Source: an uncultured Actinomyces sp. (lineage in GTDB: Bacteria; Actinomycetota; Actinomycetes; Actinomycetales; Actinomycetaceae). Taken from it: a stretch of 11,698 nucleotides of DNA. A program made the translations under genes and the position numbers. A model generated the notes under the pieces. That model was not told the origin of the DNA. It saw nothing but the letters and a program-made list of their open reading frames with translations, and did not search any database. The stretch is taken from assembly GCA_900545825.1 (NCBI GenBank), contig URAS01000025.1:1-11698 (forward strand). The letters run 5' to 3'. Of the stretch, positions 6,217 through 11,698 are shown one piece after another (position 1 is the first letter of the stretch; each line of letters begins with the position of its first letter).

Positions 6217-8181
6217 GTGCACGACAATCTGCTGGCGATCTGGGCGATCATTGTCGCCCTGCTGTTGCTCTACGTGCCCGGCCTGGCGTGTGTCCTGCCC
6301 GCCCGAATGCGGGCCAGCGTCAAGGTCGCCCTGGCGCCCGGCGTGTCGGTGGGCATGTGGGCGGTGCTCGCCATCATCCTGCCGATGGCGGGAATGCCGT
6401 GGCGGCTTCCCCTCGTCGTGCTGATCGGCGCCGTATTCTCCGTCGTCATGGCCGCGATCGGCGTCGTCCTCGTCCAGCGGCGCCCCGACCACCCACGGTC
6501 CAGCCGTGCCGCTCGAATCGACCTGATGGTTGGCGCCCTCGGCGGATTCGTTTGCGGTGCGTTCTTCTTGCTCGAGGGCACGAACATGCTCCGCCGACCG
6601 GCCCAGCGGTTCGATGCAATCTTCCATATCGTCGGCACCGAATGGGTGACCCGCCACGCCGACGCCTCGTCGTTACACCTCGGACAAGTGACCGGCGGCG
6701 CCTTCTATCCGGGTGCGTGGCATGGGTTGTGCAGCCTCGTCGAGCAGGCCGGCGTCGACGCGATTTACGCGACCAACGCGGTCTCGTGTGCCGTGCTGCT
6801 GCCCGTGGTCTACGCGGCGGCGTCTGCGGCGTACGTCCTCACGTCCGGGATGCCGGGCGCGGCGGCCGCGGGCGGGTTGCTGGCGGCGACGGTCATTGCC
6901 TATCCCTACCGGCTGATGACGTACGGGACCTTGTGGCCGAACTATCTGGCGTATGCGCTGGTCGCCGGCCTCATGGTTGTCGTCATCGACATCACGCGTC
7001 GCCTGAGAGCCGACGAGCGATTCGGCCTCTATCAGTGGCTTCTCGTTGCAGTCGCGACTGTCGGCATCGGGCTCGCGCAGCCGAACGGTGTTCTTGCCGC
7101 CGGATTGTTGGCCCTCCCGGCTGTTCTCGTTGTGACGTGGCAGACGCTCAGGCGGCGGATCCATCCGCGCGGGTGGGATCTCGTTGCTGTTGCCGGGTGG
7201 CCGATTGCGGTGGCCGCCCTCGTGGTGCTTGGGGCTCGGTCGCCAATCGTCCAAGGGCTTCTTCAGTGGCGTGAGCCCCGCATTATGCCGGACGAGCACA
7301 ATCCTCTTTCCATCGCGGCCGGCGGGATCCTCGATAACCAGGCGTTTTGGGATTTGTCGGGGAACCCCGAGCCCGCCATCATTCTCGCGGTTGCGACGCT
7401 CGTCGGCGTCGTCTACCTCCTGCTGCGCTCCCGCTACCGCTGGTACGTCGTCACCTGGGTGATTGCGGTCGCTTTCTTCGCCGCCTCGTTCTTCAAGGTC
7501 CCCAAGCTGCGGGTTCTGGTCGCCCTGTGGTACTCCGATCAGTACCGGATCGGCGGCATCATCCCGCTGGTTGCCGCGCCCCTGGCCGGCGTCGGTGTCG
7601 CCGCCCTCGCCCTGGGCGTCAAGATGCTGGTCAGCAAGTGGCGGCCCAGCGCGGCTGCCGCGTCGTACCCCGCGATCGTCGCCATCCTCGTCGTCGCCTG
7701 CGCGGCCGGTTCGATCGTCCACGCGGTTGGACCCGTCCACGGACGCATGGCCGACGCCTATAGGCCTAAGCGTCACGAGGATATTCTCGTGACCCCCCGC
7801 GAGCTGCAGCTGCAGCGTGACGTGGCCGACCAGCTGCCCGCCGGCTCTCGCGTTTTGTCGAGCCCCTTCACCGGCGCGCCCATGCTCTACGCCGTGACCG
7901 ACACCGACCTCGTCTTCCCCTATTTCGCCGGCACGTGGAGCGAGGACGACAAGTATCTGGCCGAACACTTCGACGACATCGCGACCGACCCGAAGGTGTG
8001 TGACATCGTCAAACGTGAGAAGATCGGCTACTACTACTGGGACCCGTCGGTGTATGTGAAGAGCTGGAAGATGGACTGGCCATTCGGCGGGCTGCGGTAT
8101 CGGCACGATCTTGACCCGTACATGACGCTGGTCGCTCAGCGCGACCGCGTGAGGCTGTGGCAGATCACCGGGTGTCAGTAG
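6217..8181 (+). CDS. DUF6541-type multispanning membrane protein (possible GT-C-like enzyme)
   Basis: A 654-aa membrane protein starting at GTG 6217, 1 nt after the wzt stop. About 13 hydrophobic segments run from residue 9 to about 505, including near 9-29, 44-64, 66-87, 105-122, 185-208, 241-258, 273-306, 322-340, 387-406, 409-426, 448-471 and 485-505. A soluble C-terminal domain (about 506-654), probably outside the cell, contains motifs such as FYWDPS-like YYYWDPSVY (606-614). A long polar loop after the fourth segment holds FDAIFHIVGTEW (132-143) and GAFYPGAWHGL (161-171), a pattern I associate with the DUF6541 family of actinobacterial wall-glycan loci. The many-helix plan with an acidic first large loop recalls GT-C glycosyltransferases, which use polyprenyl-phosphate sugars outside the membrane, but no catalytic residue is proven. 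Co-transcription with glf-wzm-wzt ties it to the same glycan. The family call is from memory of motifs; the function is unknown. Confidence 0.8.
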   Translation: MHDNLLAIWAIIVALLLLYVPGLACVLPARMRASVKVALAPGVSVGMWAVLAIILPMAGMPWRLPLVVLIGAVFSVVMAAIGVVLVQRRPDHPRSSRAARIDLMVGALGGFVCGAFFLLEGTNMLRRPAQRFDAIFHIVGTEWVTRHADASSLHLGQVTGGAFYPGAWHGLCSLVEQAGVDAIYATNAVSCAVLLPVVYAAASAAYVLTSGMPGAAAAGGLLAATVIAYPYRLMTYGTLWPNYLAYALVAGLMVVVIDITRRLRADERFGLYQWLLVAVATVGIGLAQPNGVLAAGLLALPAVLVVTWQTLRRRIHPRGWDLVAVAGWPIAVAALVVLGARSPIVQGLLQWREPRIMPDEHNPLSIAAGGILDNQAFWDLSGNPEPAIILAVATLVGVVYLLLRSRYRWYVVTWVIAVAFFAASFFKVPKLRVLVALWYSDQYRIGGIIPLVAAPLAGVGVAALALGVKMLVSKWRPSAAAASYPAIVAILVVACAAGSIVHAVGPVHGRMADAYRPKRHEDILVTPRELQLQRDVADQLPAGSRVLSSPFTGAPMLYAVTDTDLVFPYFAGTWSEDDKYLAEHFDDIATDPKVCDIVKREKIGYYYWDPSVYVKSWKMDWPFGGLRYRHDLDPYMTLVAQRDRVRLWQITGCQ

Positions 8182-8196
8182 GCGCCGGGCGTGTGA

Positions 8197-8238
8197 GCCG
8201 CGCCGACGCTTGCCTGAGGGCGGGCGACGTGGCGCGGC
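8197..8238 (+). terminator. GC-rich dyad, possible weak terminator
   Basis: GCCGCGCC (8197-8204) is exactly complementary to GGCGCGGC (8231-8238) across a 26-nt loop; a smaller GCC/GGC pair lies within the loop. It starts 15 nt after the stop codon of the DUF6541-type gene. No run of T follows, so it does not meet the usual intrinsic-terminator pattern, and such dyads arise by chance in GC-rich DNA. Confidence 0.25.
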
Positions 8239-8259
8239 CTGGCAGAGAGACGTTCCCGT

Positions 8260-8269
8260 TATGCTGGGA
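8260..8269 (+). promoter_or_regulatory. Candidate -10 element (TATGCTGGGA) of rightward unit C
   Basis: TATGCT (8260-8265) fits TANNNT and the 10-base string is identical to that at 1583-1592. The predicted start near 8272 would leave a leader of about 24 nt carrying the AAGGAG site. TCCC (8254-8257) and GGGA (8266-8269) form a small dyad around the -10. No good -35 is seen. Confidence 0.45.
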
Positions 8270-8284
8270 CCAATCACGAAGCGT

Positions 8285-8290
8285 AAGGAG
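8285..8290 (+). promoter_or_regulatory. Ribosome binding site of the second GlfT1-like gene
   Basis: AAGGAG, 5 nt before ATG 8296. It rules against the GTG at 8290, which would overlap this site. Confidence 0.75.
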
Positions 8291-8295
8291 TGGCT

Positions 8296-9207
8296 ATGAA
8301 GATCGCCGCAATCGTCGTCACCTATAACCGGCTGGATCTGCTGAAGAAGTCCCTGGCCGCGGTCGAGGCGCAAAATCGGCACCCCGACCACCTCATCATC
8401 GTCGACAACGCCTCGACCGACGAGACGGCGGACTACCTGGCGACGCGCGAGTACGCGTTCCCCACGACCGTGCGGACGATGAACGAGAACACGGGTGGCG
8501 CGGGCGGCTTCTACGCGGGCATGCGGTTGGCCTACGAGCAGGGCGCCGACGCCATGTGGATCATGGACGACGATACGGCTCCGCGGCCCGACGCCCTCGG
8601 CGAGCTGGAATCCGCCCTGGTCGACGCCACCGACTTCTATGGCGCGATGCCGGCGTATGCGTCGTCGATGGTCGTGTGGGCCGGCGACGGCCAGGCATGC
8701 CAAATGAATTTCCCGACTGCCAAGTGGGGGTGGGTGGCCCCGCTGGCGGCCGGCAAGCCCTATATGACGCTCGACTGCACGTCGTTCGTGTCGTGCCTCA
8801 TCACCCGCGAGGCCGTCGAGGCCTGCGGCTTCCCCTACCCCGAGTACTTCATCTGGTTCGACGACGCCGAATACACCTACCGGCTCTCCAAGTGGCGTCC
8901 GGGAATTTTCGTGCCCGCGTCGGTCGCCGACCACATGATGCCGGCGAACTCGGCGGCATTCTGGGGCGAGGTCAACGAGAAGAACCTGTGGAAGTACGCC
9001 CACGGCGCCCGCAACCAGGTCGCCGCGGGGCTGTCGCTCCACCGGCTCGACATTTTGGCTTCGCTGGCGCAAAACTTGCTCGCCCAGGTTTACCTGTCGC
9101 GTTCGGTGCCGGCGAAGATGAAGTGGAAGCTCGGCAAGGCCGCGGCCTCGGGCCTTGTGTTCCATCCGCGCCGCCGTTTCCCTGAAAGGAAGGATTGTTG
9201 CCGGTGA
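8296..9207 (+). CDS. GT2 glycosyltransferase, second GlfT1-like enzyme
   Basis: A 303-aa GT-A-fold glycosyltransferase starting at ATG 8296 behind AAGGAG. It is a paralogue of the GT2 at 1595-2551, sharing the VDNASTD block (36-42), NTGGAGGF (65-72), MWIMDDDT metal site (87-94), and WFDDAEYTYRL (187-197), with a downstream His (H213). The NxGGAGGF and DDD signatures and the length match the GlfT1 group, so a galactofuranosyltransferase using UDP-Galf from glf is the leading hypothesis. The middle (about 115-160) and C-terminal parts differ clearly from the first copy, suggesting a different acceptor or linkage rather than redundancy. It acts on a lipid-linked acceptor at the inner membrane face. 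Its stop overlaps the probable GTG of the next gene (GTGA, 9204-9207). Family is sure; donor and linkage are inferred. Confidence 0.9.
   Translation: MKIAAIVVTYNRLDLLKKSLAAVEAQNRHPDHLIIVDNASTDETADYLATREYAFPTTVRTMNENTGGAGGFYAGMRLAYEQGADAMWIMDDDTAPRPDALGELESALVDATDFYGAMPAYASSMVVWAGDGQACQMNFPTAKWGWVAPLAAGKPYMTLDCTSFVSCLITREAVEACGFPYPEYFIWFDDAEYTYRLSKWRPGIFVPASVADHMMPANSAAFWGEVNEKNLWKYAHGARNQVAAGLSLHRLDILASLAQNLLAQVYLSRSVPAKMKWKLGKAAASGLVFHPRRRFPERKDCCR
9185..9194 (+). promoter_or_regulatory. Ribosome binding site of the membrane-anchored GT2
   Basis: AAAGGAAGGA, with its 3' end 9 nt before GTG 9204. Two TTG codons at 9195 and 9198 are in frame but lie too close to the nearer AAGGA, so GTG 9204 is preferred; TTG 9198 with the upstream AAAGGA remains possible. 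Confidence 0.5.
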
Positions 9208-10163
9208 GCCAAAGCAGCCACGATTTCTCGGGATATTCGATTGCCGCGATCGTCCCCGCGTACAACGAGGAACAGACCATTGCCCGCGTCGTGAGGGATC
9301 TCAAGGAGGCCGTACCCGGTATCACGGTGTACGTCTACAACAACAACTCGACGGATCGAACCGAGGAGGAGGCGTGCGCGGCTGGGGCCGAGGTTCGTTT
9401 CGTCGCCCGAAAGGGTAAAGGGAACGTCGTGCGGACGGCCTTCGCCGACATCGACGCCGATATCTACGTGATGATCGATGGCGACGACACCTACGACGCG
9501 TCCTGCGCCGGCGATCTCATTCAGCGGTTGATCTCCGAGAATCTCGACCACGTGTTGGGGTGCCGCCTGGACGACCCGAATGCCTCGGCCTACCGGCCCG
9601 GCCACGCCCAGGGCAACCGCATGTTCAACCGGCTGGTCGGTTACCTGTTCGGTGAGCCCGTCACCGACATGCTGTCGGGGTATCGGGTGTTCTCCCGGCG
9701 TTTCGTTAAGTCGTTTCCGGCGCTCGCGCGCGAGTTTGAGATCGAGACCGAGCTGACCGTGCACTCGATGGCGTTGCGTGTCCCCCAGACCGAGGTATTG
9801 GTGGGCTTTAGGGATCGCCCCGAAGGGTCAGAGTCAAAACTCAACACCTACCGTGACGGGATGGCGATCCTTGGCCTGATCACCAAGTTGTTTGTCGCCG
9901 AGCGGCCGGGACTGTTCTTCGGGATCGGCAGTGCGATCATCATGCTGATCGCGTTGATTACCGGCGTTCCCGTGGTCGTCCACTTCTTCCAGACGGGGCT
10001 GGTGCCGCGTCTGCCCACCGCGGTGCTCGCGGCGTCGCTCGTCTTGCTTGCCGTCCTCCTGGGGATGCTGGGCGTCATCATGTCGGGTATTTTGCGGGCG
10101 CGGCGCGAGGCGTCCCGCATGGCCTACTTGCGGTACCCGGCCGTCGTCCGCACCGCCGCGTGA
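9204..10163 (+). CDS. Membrane-anchored GT2, polyprenol-phosphate-sugar synthase-like
   Basis: A 319-aa protein from GTG 9204. The N-terminal GT-A domain has IAAIVPAYNEEQTI (13-26), YNNNSTDRT (45-53), the KGKGNVVRTAF stretch (70-80) typical of dolichol/undecaprenyl-phosphate sugar synthases, and the metal site DGDDTYD (92-98). These are followed by GNRMFNRLVGYLFG (137-150), DMLSGYRVFSRRF (155-167) and RPEGSESKLNTYRDG (205-219). Two hydrophobic segments follow (about 237-260 and 271-296), then a basic cytoplasmic end. This plan is that of GT2 enzymes that load a sugar from a nucleotide onto polyprenyl phosphate (Dpm1/GtrB/ArnC relatives). Those lipids feed GT-C enzymes outside the membrane, and two multispanning proteins of unknown function are in the same locus. 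The sugar is unknown. The stop overlaps the next ATG (TGATG). Confidence 0.88.
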   Translation: MSQSSHDFSGYSIAAIVPAYNEEQTIARVVRDLKEAVPGITVYVYNNNSTDRTEEEACAAGAEVRFVARKGKGNVVRTAFADIDADIYVMIDGDDTYDASCAGDLIQRLISENLDHVLGCRLDDPNASAYRPGHAQGNRMFNRLVGYLFGEPVTDMLSGYRVFSRRFVKSFPALAREFEIETELTVHSMALRVPQTEVLVGFRDRPEGSESKLNTYRDGMAILGLITKLFVAERPGLFFGIGSAIIMLIALITGVPVVVHFFQTGLVPRLPTAVLAASLVLLAVLLGMLGVIMSGILRARREASRMAYLRYPAVVRTAA

Positions 10164-11698
10164 TGAAGGGTCTGGTACAACGGAGTCAGGTCATCTGCGC
10201 CCTGATCTATGCTGTGCTTCTCTGTGGCGCTGATAGCGTTGCTCAGGCGTTGTCTGGGCACGTGTCACCGCTGCGGTGCCTGGTCGTCGGGGGCCTTGGG
10301 CTGATCCTTGCGTGTGTCGCGACGGTTGCCAGTCGGCCCGTTGCCGGGTACTCGGCGAGGACGGGCAGCCCGGCCCGAAACTGGCGGACCGGACTGATCT
10401 GCGCAGGCGTCGCGTTTGTGTTCTGGATGGCGCTGTATGGGGTCTATTACCCCATGGCGTCGATGAACGACACGATGACGATTATTGAAGACCCCATCGT
10501 TCACTCGAATCAGCATCCTCTGGCCTACAACGTGGCGCTGGCGGGTGCCACCCGGATCTCGCAGCATCTCTTCGGCAACTATCTTGTCGGCATCGTCGTC
10601 TTCGCGGTCCTCCAGATGCTCGTGTGGGCAGCGGTCCTCGGGGGTGGTTGTGCCTATCTGCGATGGCTCGGCGCGTCGCCGGTGGCAATCGGCCTGGTCA
10701 CCGCGTGGTGTGTGATCAACCCGCTGATTGGCGACTATACCTTTGCCGCCGTTAAAGACGCCTTGTGGTCGCCATTCGTCATCGCCCTGGTCTTGCTGTC
10801 GCACTATGCCGTCGTGTCTCGGAATCGCGGCGCCGCACTGGGATGGGCATACTGGGTACTCGTCGCGATGAGCCTCATCGGTTTCATGGTGTTTCGCAAT
10901 AATGCGCTGGCCGTCGGCGTGTTCGTCGTTATCGCCCTCATCGTGTGGACAAGGAAAAACTGGCGGCGCGCCGTTCCGGTCCTTATCTGTGCATTTCTCA
11001 TCGGGGTCGTTCCTTCGCAGGTTGCTGCCCACATGGCAGCGAAACAGCGGTTCACCGAAGCCGTGGGTATTCCGATCCAGACGATCGCCTACACGTATGC
11101 GCATGATCGGTCCTGTATCCCGGCCGAAGAGGCCGCGTATTTTGGTCAGCTGATGACCCCCGACCAATGGGTGTCCCGCTACAATCCAACGAACGTCGAT
11201 TCGATCAAATATTCGGCCGATTTCAAGGGCGACGTGATCGAAGACGGCAGTCGGCGATTCATTGCGGAGTGGGCCGACTTTGCGGCGGTGTGTCCCACCG
11301 ACGTCGCCCACGCCTACCTGCTCCATACGCAGGACGGGTGGCGTCTGGACTCGACGTCGCTGGGGTCAGACGACCAGTCGTATTTCTCGCGGCTTGTCTC
11401 CAACGGCTGCGGGTATGAAGGGTGCGAGGCGGATTACGTGCGCACAGTCACGACGCACGGAGTTCAACCCGATCCCTGGTGGTCGGCACAGACCGTCGCG
11501 GGCATCGACGCCCACGCGCAGGCTGTGGCATCGGGGCCGCTGGGCAAAGTCGGCCCCTGGGTGTGGATCCTTGCGCTGATCGGATCGGGATTCATTAGCC
11601 GTCGCCGGGTCGCCGAGGCTCTTGCGTTGCTGGGTCCGGCCATCCTTGTGTGGGGCTCGCTGATGGCGGCGACGCCGACATTCCACCCGTTCCGCTAC
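10163..11698 (+). CDS. Partial DUF6020-type multispanning membrane protein
   Basis: An open frame of exactly 512 codons from ATG 10163 to the right edge with no stop, so the 3' end is missing. The ATG overlaps the upstream TGA by one base (TGATG) and has no clear ribosome site, indicating translation by coupling. Hydrophobic segments lie near 8-28, 36-56, 77-95, 138-165, 172-189, 200-218, 227-243, 247-263, 270-288, 465-478 and 485-503. An early loop has NDTMTIIEDP (102-111) and SNQHPLAYN (115-123); later come VKDALWSPF (197-205) and FRNNAL (244-249). The acidic loop, HP, KD and RNN marks in this order match my recollection of DUF6020 proteins. A polar loop of about 165 residues (300-464), probably outside the cell, carries four Cys (318, 377, 416, 421). 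A GT-C-like role using polyprenyl-phosphate sugars is a guess; the function is unknown. Confidence 0.82.
   Translation, partial: MKGLVQRSQVICALIYAVLLCGADSVAQALSGHVSPLRCLVVGGLGLILACVATVASRPVAGYSARTGSPARNWRTGLICAGVAFVFWMALYGVYYPMASMNDTMTIIEDPIVHSNQHPLAYNVALAGATRISQHLFGNYLVGIVVFAVLQMLVWAAVLGGGCAYLRWLGASPVAIGLVTAWCVINPLIGDYTFAAVKDALWSPFVIALVLLSHYAVVSRNRGAALGWAYWVLVAMSLIGFMVFRNNALAVGVFVVIALIVWTRKNWRRAVPVLICAFLIGVVPSQVAAHMAAKQRFTEAVGIPIQTIAYTYAHDRSCIPAEEAAYFGQLMTPDQWVSRYNPTNVDSIKYSADFKGDVIEDGSRRFIAEWADFAAVCPTDVAHAYLLHTQDGWRLDSTSLGSDDQSYFSRLVSNGCGYEGCEADYVRTVTTHGVQPDPWWSAQTVAGIDAHAQAVASGPLGKVGPWVWILALIGSGFISRRRVAEALALLGPAILVWGSLMAATPTFHPFRY

Larger units (their letters stand above)
8182..8295. other. 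Intergenic gap between rightward units B and C
   Basis: 114 bp with no credible gene. It holds a GC-rich inverted repeat in its first half and a candidate -10 plus ribosome site in its second half, so it probably separates two transcription units. Confidence 0.5.

Noticed and set aside
7803..7816. 14-bp palindrome GCTGCAGCTGCAGC
   Set aside because: It encodes a Leu-Gln-Leu-Gln stretch in the DUF6541-type protein; no sign of a site with a separate role.
6673..9165. An 830-codon open frame on the minus strand
   Set aside because: It lies opposite the DUF6541-type gene and the second GlfT1-like gene, which have clear family motifs, membrane segments and ribosome sites. Its translation is Arg/Gly/Asp/His-rich and low in structure, as expected from the reverse complement of GC-biased codons.
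10265..11326. A 353-codon open frame on the minus strand
   Set aside because: It is antisense to the DUF6020-type gene, highly charged and without motifs; a GC-bias shadow.
1..11698. CRISPR arrays, tRNA or rRNA genes, insertion sequences, phage or defence genes
   Set aside because: Looked for by eye and not seen: no regularly spaced repeats, no transposase or integrase motifs, and the window is filled by glycan genes.

Overview
The window is a cell-surface polysaccharide locus from a high-GC Gram-positive bacterium, most likely an actinomycete (Actinomycetota). The signs are strongly GC-biased third codon positions, several GTG starts, stop/start overlaps, and a set of families typical of actinobacterial wall-glycan loci (LCP, Glf, GlfT1-like GT2, Wzm/Wzt, DUF6541, DUF6020). 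No rRNA, tRNA or other marker fixes the genus. A Bifidobacterium- or Actinomyces-like source would fit but is a guess.

Layout, left to right. (1) Leftward unit, 1-1496: a complete LytR-CpsA-Psr (LCP) ligase gene, followed 3 nt later by a second leftward gene that runs off the left edge. Only 66 Pro/Arg-rich codons of the second gene are visible; it may be a second LCP protein. (2) A 98-bp divergent promoter region, 1497-1594. (3) Rightward unit A, 1595-3356: a GlfT1-like GT2 and a second GT2 overlapping by 8 nt. (4) Rightward unit B, 3411-8181: glf (UDP-galactopyranose mutase), wzm, wzt and a large DUF6541-type membrane protein, all overlapping or a few nt apart. (5) A 114-bp gap, 8182-8295, with a GC-rich dyad and a promoter-like -10. 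(6) Rightward unit C, 8296-11698: a second GlfT1-like GT2, a membrane-anchored GT2 of the polyprenol-phosphate-sugar synthase kind, and a DUF6020-type membrane protein cut by the right edge. Apart from the gaps named here, the window is essentially all coding.

Inferred pathway: Glf makes UDP-galactofuranose. The two GlfT1-like enzymes and the other cytoplasmic GT2 extend a glycan on a lipid carrier. Wzm/Wzt flips the finished lipid-linked glycan outward. The LCP protein(s) ligate it to the wall. The two multispanning DUF proteins resemble GT-C-type enzymes or their relatives and could modify the glycan outside, using polyprenyl-phosphate sugars made by the membrane-anchored GT2. The general logic matches mycobacterial galactan synthesis (Glf, GlfT1, Wzm/Wzt, LCP), but no arabinan genes, no large GlfT2 polymerase and no initiating phosphosugar transferase are seen here. 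The least understood parts are the DUF6541 and DUF6020 proteins and their pairing with the polyprenol-type GT2. The three rightward units are each preceded by a shared TATG(C/G)TGGG element.
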